From Omphiscola glabra (Eukaryota; Mollusca; Gastropoda; Lymnaeidae), in the NCBI GenBank assembly GCA_964017045.1, contig OZ024795.1, forward strand, positions 55,033,350-55,097,349: a stretch of DNA of 64,000 nucleotides, given 5' to 3'. Position 1 is the first letter of the stretch; the number at the start of each line of letters is the position of its first letter. The notes beneath the pieces are model-generated. The model saw only the letters and a list, made by a program, of their open reading frames with translations, was not told the origin of the DNA and did no database searches. Positions 41,101-47,309 of the stretch are shown piece after piece. The position numbers were made by a program, and so were the translations under genes.

Positions 41101-42849
41101 GCCAAAGTAGCTTGTAATATAGAACTACCAGCCAGTGTAGCTTGTAATATAGAACTACCAGCCAAAGTAGCTTGTAATATAGAACTACCAGCCAAAGTAG
41201 CTTGTAATATAGAACTACCAGCCAGTGTAGCTTGTAATATAGAACTACCAGCCAGTGTAGCTTGTAATATAGAACTACCAGTGAGTGTAGCTTGTAATAT
41301 AGAACTACCAGCCAGTGTAGCTTGTAATATAGAACTACCAGCCAGTGTAGCTTGTAATATAGAACTACCAGCCAGTGTAGCTTGTAATATAGAACTACCA
41401 ACAAGTGTAGCTTGTAATATAGAAGCGATTACATTCAAGCCGTGTAAATGAAAAGTGAGGACATGGTATGTCAAAGCTTGAATAACGACAAATGGGACAT
41501 TTCTGCTGGTAGCCTTTAATGGCATTAACAATCAAAACAGGGAATCAAAATAAAAAACTTAGCTTGGCTGTCTGTACCAGCCTAGATTAGGAGTCTGTAC
41601 CTCTGTACATCCCTATCTTAGTAGCCTGTACCACCCTATATTAGTAGTATGTACCTCTGTACCACCCTATATTAGTATTTTGTACCAATATACCACCCTA
41701 CAGTAGTAGTCTGTAACACTGTACCACCCTACATTGGTAGTCTGTAACACTGTATCACCCTATCTTAGTAGCCTATAACATTATAATTTTCCTAACATCC
41801 ACAAATAATCCTTTAAGTTTAATATTTGTTGATTTCTACATAATCATTTCTACACAATCATTTCTACATAATAATTTCTACATAATCATTTCTACATAAT
41901 CACTTCTACATAATCATTTCTACATAATCATTTCTACATAATCACTTCTACATAATCATTTCTACATAATCACTTCTACATAATCATTTCTACATAATCA
42001 CTTCTACATAATCATTTCTACATAATCATAATTTTGACATCTGCCACTTCCTTGTAACACCTATTAACCCCATATGTACAAAAATCTACTTTTTGATACA
42101 ATCAAAAACAACACATCAAAAATCTACTTTTTGATTAAGAACACATCAAAAATCTACTTTTTGATTCGGTCAAAAACAACACATCAGAAATCTACTTTTT
42201 GATTCGGTCAAAAACAACACATCAGAAATCTACTTTTTGATTTGGTCAAAAGCACCACATATATACATAGAAGATATATCATTTGAGAGTACTACGAAAT
42301 TATTTACTGTTTCAGTGGGGTGGCGAACCCCATTCAATAACTTAACATTTTACAACATTCAATAAAATTTTACAACATTCAGTAACTTAACATTTTACAA
42401 CATTCAGTAACTTAACATTTTACAACATTCAGTAACTTAACATTTTACAACATTCAGTAACTTAACATTTTACAACATTCAGTAACTTAACATTTTACAA
42501 CATTCAGTAACTTAACATTTTACAACATTCAGTAACTTAACATTTTACAACATTCAGTAACTTAACATTTTACAACATTCAATAACTTAACATTTTACAA
42601 CATTCAATAACTTAACATTTTACAACATTCAGTAACTTAACATTTTACAACATTCAGTAACTTAACATTTTACAACATTAAACAACTTACATTTTTTTCA
42701 GTGTTTGTGATATAAGAGTAGTATTTTATCACAACGATGATCAGAACCAGAACCAGCACAACAGCCACTAGGTTGAGGGTGCACAGTACGAGACACCTCA
42801 TCCCAAACTTTCGGACAGAGCTCACGTTCTCTTGGTGCTTCCTCGCCAT
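17022..42849 (-). CDS. M13 (neprilysin/ECE-like) metallopeptidase homologue, complete, zinc site lost
   Basis: Exons, 5' to 3': 42849-42691, 40849-40658, 40355-40227, 39734-39573, 36780-36613, 35591-35544, 34756-34629, 33572-33359, 30930-30650, 27875-27747, 25615-25429, 22010-21855, 20572-20496 and 17121-17022. Together they make 2130 bases and 709 residues, against about 750 for typical NEP. The topology is type II: a cytoplasmic tail (1-17), a hydrophobic anchor (about 18-41), then the ectodomain with C55, C60, C78 and YACGGW at 84-89. Several N-glycosylation sequons fit an extracellular domain. HExxH reads QNLVQ (residues 550-554, bases 25564-25578), and ENIAD reads GKIAD (Gly at 608). NAFY reads PGTY, and the late His of HSPGNFR aligns with Tyr. 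The C-terminus is CKFL instead of CxVW. Every exon joins in frame, so the gene is intact but predicted to be inactive. M13 proteins normally hydrolyse extracellular peptides; here a binding or decoy role is inferred. It lies tail to tail with its paralogue. Confidence 0.88.
17175..17300. repeat. 21-bp array, 5-6 units
   Basis: TGCAAGGATATGGGAGTAGTG is repeated. Confidence 0.92.
17485..18405. repeat. 33-bp array, about 28 units
   Basis: Units combine CATCCCAACATATACTACGT and CAGAGACAAGGCA, with a second subtype CATTCCAAAACAGACTACAT in the right half. Since 33 is divisible by 3, long frames are open on both strands (RHIPTYTTSET on plus, CLVSDVVYVGM on minus). Neither has a separate start context or non-repeat homology, so I do not call a gene. 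Confidence 0.95.
18406..18769. other. Unique stretch in the last minus intron
   Basis: Plus-strand features are a possible 3' splice site (CCCACACAG ending near 18729) and an AATAAA at 18657-18662. No family was recognised in any frame. Confidence 0.4.
18770..18975. repeat. Array of about 38 bp, 5-6 units
   Basis: Units contain GATATCTACAGCTCCAGGTA and GAGATGCTA. The last copy supplies the ATG of the following open frame. Confidence 0.9.
18965..19930 (+). repeat. 48-bp array of about 18 units, open on plus as a 16-residue repeat
   Basis: From about 19060 the unit encodes DHKLIISEEPNQGEEQ on plus; the frame is open from ATG 18965 to TAG 19838. Unit-to-unit differences are mostly CTC/CTA, synonymous for Leu, with a few Glu/Lys/Ala/Asp changes. 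The complementary strand is also open (hydrophobic ILLLALVGFFRDDE), and the ATG lies in a neighbouring array, so I treat it as a repeat with doubtful coding value. The final units read AAGGGTGAGT, a donor-like sequence. The array is intronic and antisense to the minus M13 gene. Confidence 0.85.
19980..20375. repeat. 15-bp array, about 26 units
   Basis: GGTTTGTTGGTTAGT is repeated with variants such as GGTTTGTTGATTGGT. Frames are open on both strands (LVSGL, TNKPL), which follows from the 15-bp period. Confidence 0.95.
20496..20572 (-). CDS. Minus gene exon 13
   Basis: Acceptor TTGTGACAG precedes 20572; donor GTGAGT reads from 20495. It is 77 bases, phase 0 to phase 2. It reads LWCASYSPMEELQQMKVPPY then VPQKY and the start of Arg, matching M13 WCGTYRPEY...HSPGNFR. 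The closer acceptor-like TCTTACAG was rejected because it loses the Trp-Cys and the frame. Confidence 0.88.
20564..20712 (-). repeat. 35-bp array (4 units) seeded from the exon 13 acceptor
   Basis: On plus the unit starts ACACCAGAGCTGTCACAATG. ACACCAGAG is the reverse complement of the first 9 coding bases of exon 13 (CTCTGGTGT), and CTGTCACAA is its acceptor. Three further copies lie upstream in the intron, so TTGTGACAG/CTCTGG is present in tandem. Confidence 0.9.
20715..21320. repeat. 39-bp array, about 15 units
   Basis: Units contain GTAAGTTGATAGTGCCATGA followed by AAGTCTTGTTAGACCCAGT. Open frames on minus (SWHYQLTLGLTRL) follow from the 39-bp period. Confidence 0.96.
21360..21850. repeat. 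38-bp array, 13 units
   Basis: Units contain ACATAACTTGTACACATGTC and TTTAATGACCAGTACGGT. The last copy stops at the donor of exon 12 (TTTAAAGTAC). Confidence 0.96.
21855..22010 (-). CDS. Minus gene exon 12 (third zinc-ligand exon)
   Basis: Acceptor TATCTTTAG precedes 22010; donor GTACTT follows 21855. It is 156 bases in phase 0. It reads VNGSLTLLGKIADNVGLQLA and ends DQLFFLGFTQ. The Glu of ENIAD is replaced (Gly at bases 21984-21986, then Lys for Asn); the Asp is kept. NLT is a sequon. Confidence 0.92.
22045..22670. repeat. 37-bp array, about 17 units
   Basis: Units contain GGCTGTAGCACAGTCATAGG followed by CAGGAGGGTAGCATCAT. Confidence 0.96.
22735..22812. repeat. 16-bp CT-rich array, 5 units
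   Basis: CCCTCCCTTCCCTTGC is repeated, with a strong pyrimidine/purine strand bias. Confidence 0.93.
22870..23540. repeat. 15-bp array with a nested larger unit
   Basis: TGGATGGTTGTAGTG is repeated. In the right half, one or two of these alternate with TTGAACTGCACAG/TTGAACTGCACTGGGG, forming a composite unit. Open frames in all three minus frames are artefacts of the period. Confidence 0.95.
23565..23885. repeat. 23-bp array, about 14 units
   Basis: AGAGCAGAGCAGGGAATACC followed by AAG, drifting to AATATCAAG on the right. Confidence 0.93.
23885..25435 (-). repeat. 59-bp array (about 26 units) seeded from the exon 11 donor
   Basis: On plus the unit contains GTGCACCTTGTACCCATTGT, ACCGACCAATTATGTAATTG and ACTGACTTACAAAT. 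The genuine exon 11 edge reads GTGCAC/CTTGTAGCTGTTGTAC then TGATCAATAATGCATTG. About 38 coding bases and the donor are thus the seed. Several units still carry the exonic GTAGCTGTTG version; most have GTACCCATTG. Confidence 0.95.
25429..25615 (-). CDS. Minus gene exon 11 (altered zinc-motif exon)
   Basis: Acceptor CATCCTCAG precedes 25615; donor GTGCAC follows 25429. It is 187 bases in phase 2 to phase 0. It reads SLLYGALGFIIGQNLVQSLG where active M13 enzymes read YGGIGMVIGHEITHGFDD, so both His are Gln and the catalytic Glu is Asn. It ends KIQCIIDQYNSYK, with the conserved Cys and Tyr. The donor is not consensus, but the paralogous exon C also ends in AAG/GTG. Confidence 0.9.
25655..26120. 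repeat. 31-bp array, about 15 units
   Basis: ACAGCTGATTTAAACTGGCT followed by ATCTCACTAAA, with A/T variation at one site (GCTATC/GCTTTC). Confidence 0.96.
26220..27300. repeat. 11/22-bp array with a larger repeated block
   Basis: The core CCACTAGACAT alternates with CCACTAAACGT. A block with CACTTAATGTCCACTAAATG and CACTAAATGTCGTC recurs at about 26850-26940 and 27030-27115. Confidence 0.93.
27385..27735. repeat. AT-rich low-complexity sequence, then a 37-bp array of 4 units
   Basis: The left part is loose ATATGATGGTATATAA repeats. The right part repeats AACACTGTTAGCACATAGCT followed by TACACCAGGAAACATAC and ends 11 bases from the donor of exon 10. The unit faintly resembles that donor (CTTAC...GGGAA). 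Confidence 0.88.
27747..27875 (-). CDS. Minus gene exon 10
   Basis: Acceptor GTTTTTAG precedes 27875; donor GTAAGA follows 27747. It is 129 bases, phase 2 on both sides. It reads FTEGMKFMQIIEALPGTYKY and MTDNFVFTDTILQPPFFDPR. ILQPPFF is the family hallmark; NAFY aligns with PGTY, and the PAG of FPAGILQPPFF is TDT. Confidence 0.9.
28060..30025. repeat. 17-bp array, about 115 units, with two or three alternating types
   Basis: CAATCTACTGTAACAAA and CAATCTACTGTAATGAG (also ...AACGAA) are mixed. Groups recur as blocks; for example a rare GAATTGAG unit occurs near 28180 and again near 28485. Confidence 0.96.
30025..30150. repeat. 34-bp array, 4 units
   Basis: TGTTCTACTATTTCATGCAA followed by TCTTGCACATATCA. 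Confidence 0.95.
30151..30640. other. Unique stretch with an unexplained plus-strand open frame
   Basis: A frame is open on plus to 30626, about 150 codons of it non-repetitive (for example RSNMTEKTRGKYMKSHERSL). I do not recognise it. It is antisense to the M13 intron and has no clear start outside the repeat. It could be chance or a mobile-element relic. Confidence 0.3.
30650..30930 (-). CDS. Minus gene exon 9
   Basis: Acceptor AAAATGTAG precedes 30930; donor GTAAGT follows 30650. It is 281 bases, phase 0 to phase 2, the same as plus exon A. It reads VTQVLVNVRKEFLTSLATVD then WLDDVIKKE, FGYKDWVIDPKELDEVYENY and so on, matching FIQTLDDLTWMD and IGYPDDI of neprilysin. NYT is a sequon. Confidence 0.93.
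31190..32225. repeat. 13-bp array, interrupted by a transposon
   Basis: ACTACTAAATAAG units flank both sides of the pogo-like element (31190-31407 and 32105-32225), so the element inserted into a pre-existing array. Confidence 0.9.
31408..32104 (-). mobile_element. pogo/Tigger-like DNA transposon, internally deleted
   Basis: Terminal inverted repeats are CAGTAGAAGTCCGATAATCC on the left and, as reverse complement, CAGTAGAAGTCCATTAGTCC on the right, each followed by GGCA. TA flanks both ends (31406-31407 and 32105-32106). It is 697 bp. A 61-codon minus frame (31745-31930) containing ISWAEAAESLNKFISFAEAS and ending SASEIIDFHIIRN resembles the C-terminal tail of Tigger/jerky-type transposases; the DDE core is missing. 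It is non-autonomous. Confidence 0.82.
32249..32446. mobile_element. Possible MITE, about 200 bp
   Basis: Imperfect inverted ends: CAAACCCTGCTAAGTAAC on the left and, as reverse complement, CATAACCCTGCTTAGTCAC on the right. The interior is AT-rich without coding. Array sequence flanks the region on both sides. The target duplication is not clear. Confidence 0.55.
32455..33125. repeat. 39/40-bp array, about 16 units
   Basis: AAAAGACTACCAAATAATAT followed by TACTTATATAAGGCTACTT; the TATATAAGG/TATAAAAGG variants alternate. Confidence 0.95.
33150..33358. other. Truncated hAT-type end and AT-rich intron
   Basis: CAGTGGTTCTCAATAGCTG at about 33155 matches the terminal motif of the hAT MITE at 45355. 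No matching right end was found. The rest is AT-rich without recognised features. Confidence 0.5.
33359..33572 (-). CDS. Minus gene exon 8
   Basis: Acceptor CTTCTCAACAG precedes 33572. The donor GTACAT after 33359 is weak but keeps phase 0. It reads ILANYITWSLIAKHKDFLPE and EMCLKHAQKTFGAAINSLFM, matching LMSWRFI...W.RCANYVNGNMENAVGRLYV in neprilysin. Confidence 0.87.
33590..33945. repeat. Degenerate 16-18-bp array
   Basis: AATAGAAGAAATTCACC recurs with variants (AATGAAAGAAATTCACC). Confidence 0.85.
34145..34610. repeat. 54-bp duplication, then a 19-bp array of about 17 units
   Basis: ATGTAAATAATGACAGTCTA occurs twice; then TGCTGTAAGATGGTGAGAC repeats with ATG/GAC variation. A run of about 15 G lies just left, at 34124-34138. 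Confidence 0.9.
34629..34756 (-). CDS. Minus gene exon 7
   Basis: Acceptor CTCGTCACCAG precedes 34756; donor GTGAGA follows 34629. It is phase 0 to phase 2. It reads IDFRHYLMTSLDVQEIPTTT and EILLESVSYFKQLETLIKNT, matching the M13 segment from FSWLNFTNEIM to the YLTKLKPIL helix. Confidence 0.85.
34780..35262. other. Unique AT-rich intron stretch
   Basis: It is unique AT-rich sequence with scattered TTTGATCAAATA-like motifs. No exon or element was recognised. Confidence 0.5.
35263..35456. mobile_element. Small inverted-repeat element, about 194 bp
   Basis: The left end is CAGAGAGGTGTAGCTACAA and the right end, as reverse complement, CAGAGGCGTAGCTTAGGTGG. CTACAA flanks both ends, but the surroundings are ACTACAACAG-like repeats, so the duplication is uncertain. 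The CAGNGGCGTAGC terminal motif also appears near 9321 and 48870. Confidence 0.6.
35544..35591 (-). CDS. Minus gene exon 6 (48-base micro-exon)
   Basis: The strong acceptor CCCCTGTCTTCAG precedes 35591; donor GTAAGC follows 35544. It is phase 0 on both sides. It reads LGRLTQTTSQLNDSSV, which joined to IDFRHYL gives the usual M13 MTLxxLQ...IDWxxY segment. The usual preceding acidic loop (RRD..LYN) is missing, so the protein is short here. Confidence 0.72.
35770..36070. repeat. 55-bp array, 5-6 units
   Basis: TGAGAGTAAACAGGTCTGCG followed by CCACAGAGTAGTGTCCCCC and TTATACCTCTGATG. Confidence 0.95.
36370..36500. repeat. 25-bp array, about 5 units
   Basis: GTTTATGAGTACAACTGTTA followed by CTGGT. 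Confidence 0.88.
36613..36780 (-). CDS. Minus gene exon 5
   Basis: Acceptor TGTGCTTTCAG precedes 36780; donor GTAATC follows 36613. It is 168 bases in phase 0. It reads LSRGDPSVSSIYYTNDHDVT and MEEVIKLDMRLAK, matching the M13 stretch LPSRDYY...MELEKEIAN. The QPGLG that usually precedes LPSRDYY is not found in either adjoining exon. Confidence 0.85.
36880..38930. repeat. 38-bp array, about 54 units, very homogeneous
   Basis: ACTACAGAAGTCTGGTCTCA followed by CCACATTAACTAACTTTC. A short block with GAATTC and a 4-base deletion at 36911 recurs 376 bp later. From about 37380 to 38920 I see essentially no differences between copies. Confidence 0.97.
38931..39570. other. Unique intron stretch, then three 20-bp repeats
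   Basis: No gene was recognised; a 90-codon plus frame (39160-39432) has no family signature. At 39515-39570, ACTAACCACTTGTA-type repeats lead to the donor of exon 4. Confidence 0.5.
39573..39734 (-). CDS. Minus gene exon 4
   Basis: Acceptor CTTATCAGTCAG precedes 39734; donor GTGAGT follows 39573. It is 162 bases in phase 0. It reads IGSWTVTTHGLPTWDRQSWQ and HQIGNFVFFRMALGTDLQWN, matching GGWP...W...LFVGTDDKNS of neprilysin. A second GTGAGT donor lies 6 bases downstream in frame. NTS is a sequon. Confidence 0.88.
39745..40130. repeat. 16-bp array, then a 24-bp GGGT-rich array
   Basis: TGTTGATTGGATAAAC repeats at 39745-39930, and GTGGGTTCAGGTGGGTGGGA repeats at 40025-40130. A minus open frame through the second (PPHPTHLN) is an artefact. 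Confidence 0.9.
40227..40355 (-). CDS. Minus gene exon 3
   Basis: Acceptor TATCAACAG precedes 40355; donor GTAAGG follows 40227. It is 129 bases in phase 0. It reads ILESESIQLNGQNSTAVSKL and KLYYKTCMDDLTINALGPSP, matching AVQKAKALYRSCINESAID of neprilysin, with the conserved Cys and a sequon NST. Confidence 0.88.
40465..40590. repeat. 13-bp array, about 9 units
   Basis: CTTCCAACCAAAGA and CTTCCAACCACATA variants. Confidence 0.9.
40658..40849 (-). CDS. Minus gene exon 2 (Cys-rich start of the ectodomain)
   Basis: Acceptor GGGTATTTCAG precedes 40849; donor GTGACA follows 40658. It is 192 bases in phase 0. It reads VCLTIECIEISATLLSRMDT, then HVNPCDNMYRYACGGW, the M13 N-terminal signature (C....C...A..L...MD...PC.DFF.YACGGW) with all expected Cys. 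Confidence 0.93.
40865..41430. repeat. 30-bp array, about 19 units
   Basis: GTGTAGCTTGTAATATAGAA followed by CTACCAGCCA. Open 10-residue frames on both strands (SILQATLAGS) follow from the period. Confidence 0.96.
41570..42255. repeat. Three short arrays in intron 1
   Basis: Degenerate CTGTACCACCCTATATTAGT units lie at 41570-41790, 14-bp CTACATAATCATTT units at 41840-42035 and 38-bp units with AAATCTACTTTTTGATTCGG at 42085-42255. Confidence 0.88.
42335..42680. repeat. 25-bp array, about 14 units
   Basis: CAGTAACTTAACATTTTACA followed by ACATT. It ends at the donor of exon 1. Confidence 0.95.
42691..42849 (-). CDS. Minus gene exon 1 (start, cytoplasmic tail and signal anchor)
   Basis: ATG at 42849 lies in a good initiation context (CAACATGGCG). 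The frame stays open upstream into the 15-bp array, but without another ATG before a stop. It encodes MARKHQENVSSVRKFGM, then a hydrophobic helix rich in Leu/Val/Ile (about residues 18-41), then KYYSYITNTEKN. The donor GTAAGT follows 42691; it ends in phase 0. This fits the type II anchor of membrane M13 proteins. Confidence 0.85.
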
Positions 42850-42884
42850 GTTGCCCACCCAATAAGTCGTCGGTCTCTGTGCCT

Positions 42885-43215
42885 TTAATATGGGTCACTT
42901 TAATATGGGTCACTTTAATATGGGTCACTTTAATATGGGTCACTTCAATATGGGTCACTTCAATATGGGTCACTTTAATATGGGTCACTTTAATATGGGT
43001 CACTTTAATATGGGTCACTTCAATATGGGTCACTTTAATATGGGTCACTTTAATATGGGTCACTTTAATATGGGTCACTTTAATATGGGTCACTTCAATA
43101 TGGGTCACTTCAATATGGGTCACTTTAATATGGGTCACTTCAATATGGGTCACTTTAATATGGGTCACTTCAATATGGGTCACTTTAATATGGGTAACTT
43201 TAATATGGGTCACTG
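42885..43215. repeat. 15-bp array (22 units) directly upstream of the minus gene start
   Basis: TAATATGGGTCACTT is repeated, with TAATATG/CAATATG variants. It begins about 36 bases upstream of the ATG, so it lies in the 5' UTR or promoter. All units but one contain AATATGGGTCA, which fits the ROR/Rev-erb half-site pattern AAWNTRGGTCA. The open frames on both strands (THIKV, MGHFN) are artefacts. Confidence 0.95.
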
Positions 43216-44105
43216 TTAGAACATGGTCAAGTGGAGCCACGGCTAGGGGGCGGTATTATGGCATGAGTGTTGACCTAATTTTACTTTAACAAATAGTGTC
43301 AGCCAGTCACCGTCAACCCATTTTTGTTTTGATAATGAAGTCACTGATTAAATGGTGTACCACTAGAACAACCCCACCTCTCCCTCGGTTGGGTGTGTGT
43401 GTAATTTATTATTTTATTGAATCCGTCCGGGGGGGGGGGGTTGTGCCATATCACTAGTGGTGCAGTAATTTGATCTAGTTTTTTTAATGTTATCTTTGTC
43501 CATTTGATTTTGTATTCCTTGAATAAATATAATAATATAATTAAATTTAATAGTGTTAATATCAATAGCTTTGGTATCGTGTTTGTTTTTAATGAATACT
43601 GGCTCTCAGTACTTTGTGACGTATCATAGCAGCCGGCTTGAGACAAGACAAGAAAACACTGCGAACGTGTCGGCCAAAAGCCTTCTTCATAGAATAGAAT
43701 AGTTAACGCAGTTGTTCTTGACTTCTTTTTTTTTTTTTTTGCAGCGCCCCCACCCCCTGTTAGAGTTCAAAGCATTTCCCGCACCACCCTCACGCATAAA
43801 AGGTATTATAAAAAAAATATTGAAATATTGAAATATTTCAAATACGGTAGCTCGCCTTCTTTAATGAACTAGCTGGCAACAAACAAAAATGCACCAGAAT
43901 AAAGAAAGGTAACATAAAAATCAAGACAAATCAATACCTCGAACCTACCGAGAAAAACACAAATAAACTTAAAATTCCGGGTATTCCCGCACCCGTGGGA
44001 ATCAGCAGGAAACACAAGGTAAAACTAGCTGAAAGGTCATTCATAGTCTCGCATCAAATTAAGATGCATGGTAATGACGTCATGCACAGCTCTGGTTTGA
44101 TTTCA
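43216..44105. other. Unique sequence upstream of the minus gene
   Basis: It holds a poly-G run (43429-43440), a poly-T run near 43725-43740, a possible promoter region and AT-rich sequence. No gene or clear element was identified. Confidence 0.45.
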
Positions 44106-44510
44106 ACATGTTGTACCACACATAAACAAGGTTGACATGATGTCAACATGTTGTACCACACAAATAAGGTTGACCTGATGCTGATATCAACATGTTTTAC
44201 ACCACCTACACATGATGACTTGATGTTAACATATTATACAACACCTACACATGTTAACTTGATGTTAACACAGCATACAACACCTACACATGTTGACTTG
44301 ATGTTAACATATTATACAACACCTACACATGTTGGCTTGATGTTAACATTTTATACACCACCTACACATGTTGACTTGATGTTAACACATTATACAACAC
44401 CTACACATGTTGGCTTCATGTTAACATTATACACTTCACATGTTGACTTGATTTATACATATTATACAACATCTACACATGTTGACTTGATGTTAACATA
44501 TCTTCATCAA
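44106..44510. repeat. 39-bp array, about 10 units
   Basis: CACATGTTGACTTGATGTTA followed by ACATATTATACAACACCTA, somewhat diverged. Confidence 0.92.
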
Positions 44511-44825
44511 AGACAAAGACATAAAAAAAATATACCTTTTTTCTTAGTTTGACAAATTGTCAATAGATTTTTTTATAAATTAGATAAAAGTAGACTCAAG
44601 TAGTTCATTTTATTAGCACATGTCCACCATAGCAGTGAAGAAAGGAAGCGCAACTTTACAGTGCACATAGGAAGCCTGTTATAAATGGAACAAGTGCGCA
44701 TTTGTTTTGGTTTAATTCATGCGTACAAAATCACATTATAGCATAGAAGAGTATAACATTGAATAACTCTCTTGAGAAATTTATTCATTGAACAAAAAGT
44801 AAATAAATTCACCCACTGTTCTAAT
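44511..44825. other. Unique AT-rich stretch
   Basis: Unique AT-rich sequence; I see nothing recognisable in it. Confidence 0.45.
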
Positions 44826-45354
44826 AATTAATATTGACCAATGACAAGACAATGATCTAACTATTGACCAATGACAAGACAATGATCTAGCTATTGACCA
44901 ATGACAAGACAATTATCTAGCTATTGACCAATGACAAGACAATGATCTAACTATTGACCAATGACAAGACAATTATCTAACTGTTGACCAATGACAAGAC
45001 AATGATCTAAATATTGACCAATGACAAGACAATGATCTAACTATTGACCAATGACAAGACAATGATCTAGCTATTGACCAATGACAAGACAATGATCTAG
45101 CTATTGACCAATGACAAGACAATTATCTAGCTATTGACCAATGACAAGACAATGATCTAACTATTGACCAATGACAAGACAATGATCTAACTATTGACCA
45201 ATGACAAGACAATGATCTAACTATTGACAGACAAATGACAAGACAATGATCTAACTATTGACAGACAAATGACAAGACAATGATCTAACCATTGACAATC
45301 CAATGACAAGACAATGATCTAACTATTGACCAATGACAAGACAATGATCTAACT
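44826..45354. repeat. 30-bp array, about 18 units
   Basis: ATTGACCAATGACAAGACAA followed by TGATCTAACT. Two or three units carry an insertion (GACAGACAAATG). A MITE inserted in the last unit. Confidence 0.95.
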
Positions 45355-45519
45355 CAGCGGTTCTCAACACTTTCCCAGGGGTCGCCTAAGACCATCGGAA
45401 AACACATGTACTTTACACTTATGAAGTAGCAACGAAATTCATTTTGTGATTGGGGGGTCGTCACAACATGATGAACTGTGTTAATGGGTCGCAGCATTGG
45501 GAAAGGTTGAGAACCACTG
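45355..45519. mobile_element. hAT-type MITE, 165 bp, with 8-bp target duplication
   Basis: Ends are CAGCGGTTCTCAAC at left and, as reverse complement, CAGTGGTTCTCAAC at right; the inverted repeats extend through CTTTCCC. ATCTAACT flanks both sides (45347-45354 and 45520-45527), the 8-bp duplication expected of hAT elements. There is no coding capacity. Confidence 0.9.
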
Positions 45520-45529
45520 ATCTAACTAC

Positions 45530-45865
45530 ATGTATTGAGATAAACATGAACTTCATTTATCTATACTTGAGATCTCTAACATTTTCTACAATTATCTATA
45601 CTTGAGATCTCTACCATGTTCTACATCGATCTATACTTGAGATCTCTACCATGTTCTACATTTATCTATACTTGAGATCTCTAAAATGCTTTACATTTAT
45701 CTATACTTGAGATTTCTAACATGTTCTACATCGATCTATACTTGAGATCTCTACCATGTTCTACATTGATCTATAATTGAGATCTTTCACATGTTTTACA
45801 TTTATCTATACTTGAGATCTCTAACATGTTCTACATTGATCTATACTTGAGATCAAGGGTTCTAA
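45530..45865. repeat. 35-bp array, about 9 units
   Basis: ATCTATACTTGAGATCTCTA followed by CCATGTTCTACAT. Confidence 0.93.
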
Positions 45866-45924
45866 ATTTATATGTAATTGAGATCAGGGCTTTTTGCCAC
45901 AATTCGTGAATACAACAAAAAAAA

Positions 45925-47150
45925 GCTATGTCACGTGATTAGTTCACCCAATGTTAGACAATGCCGGTCACGTGATTAGTTCACCCAATGTTAGACAATG
46001 CCGGTCATGTGATTAGTTCACCCAATGTTAGACAATGCCGGTCATGTGATTAGTTCACCCAATGTTAGACAATGCCGGTCATGTGATTAGTTCACCCAAT
46101 GTTAGACAATGCCGGTCACGTGATTAGTTCACCCAATGTTAGACAATGCCGGTCACGTGATTAGTTCACCCAATGTTAGACAATGCCGGTCACGTGATTA
46201 GTTCACCCAATGTTAGACAATGCCGGTCATGTGATTAGTTCACCCAATGTTAGACAATGCCGGTCATGTGATTAGTTCACCCAATGTTAGACAATGCCGG
46301 TCATGTGATTAGTTCACCCAATGTTAGACAATGCCGGTCATGTGATTAGTTCACCCAATGTTAGACAATGCCGGTCATGTGATTAGTTCACCCAATGTTA
46401 GACAATGCCGGTCATGTGATTTGTTCACCCAATGTTAGACAATGCCGGTCACGTGATTAGTTCACCCAATGTTAGACAATGCCGGTCATGTGATTAGTTC
46501 ACCCAATGTTAGACAATGCCGGTCACGTGATTAGTTCACCCAATGTTAGACAATGCCGGTCACGTGATTAGTTCACCCAATGTTAGACAATGCCGGTCAC
46601 GTGATTAGTTCACCCAATGTTAGACAATGCCGGTCACGTGATTAGTTTACCCAATGTTAGACAATGCCGGTCATGTGATTAGTTCACCCAATGTTAGACA
46701 ATGCCGGTCATGTGATTAGTTCACCCACTGTTAGACAATGCCGGTCATGTGATTAGTTCACCCACTGTTAGACAATGCCGGTCATGTGATTAGTTCACCC
46801 AATGTTAGACAATGCCGGTCATGTGATTAGTTCACCCAATGTTAGACAATGCCGGTCATGTGATTAGTTCACCCAATGTTAGACAATGCCGGTCATGCGA
46901 TTAGTTCACCCAATGTTAGACAATGCCGGTCATGTGATTAGTTCACCCACTGTTAGACAATGCCGGTCATGTGATTAGTTCACCCAATGTTAGACAATGC
47001 CGGTCATGTGATTAGTTCACCCACTGTTAGACAATGCCGGTCATGTGATTAGTTCACCCAATGTTAGACAATGCCTGTCATGTGATTAGTTCACCCAATG
47101 TTAGACAATGCCGGTCATGTGATTAGTTCACCCACTGTTAGACAATGCTG
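45925..47150. repeat. 37-bp array, about 33 units, with E-box variants
   Basis: GTCATGTGATTAGTTCACCC followed by AATGTTAGACAATGCCG. About ten units carry CACGTG and the rest CATGTG; the copies otherwise differ little. Confidence 0.97.
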
Positions 47151-47309
47151 GTTAAAAATATACACACTTTATATCTATAATACACTGTACAATATATAAC
47201 AAACTGTACAAAATATAACATGCTGTACAATCTATAACACACTTTACAATTTATAATACACATAAAATTATTTTAATTAGTCTAATAAAGAAATGTAAAA
47301 ATATCTCCA

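Noticed and set aside
40824..41531. Minus open frame with SILQATLAGS repeats running into exon 2
   Set aside because: It reads through the intron array out of the M13 frame; the exon 2 acceptor at 40850 explains the real coding boundary.
42698..43289. THIKV and MGHFN repeat frames near the minus start
   Set aside because: They are 15-bp array artefacts; the true start is ATG 42849 in another frame, followed by the signal anchor.
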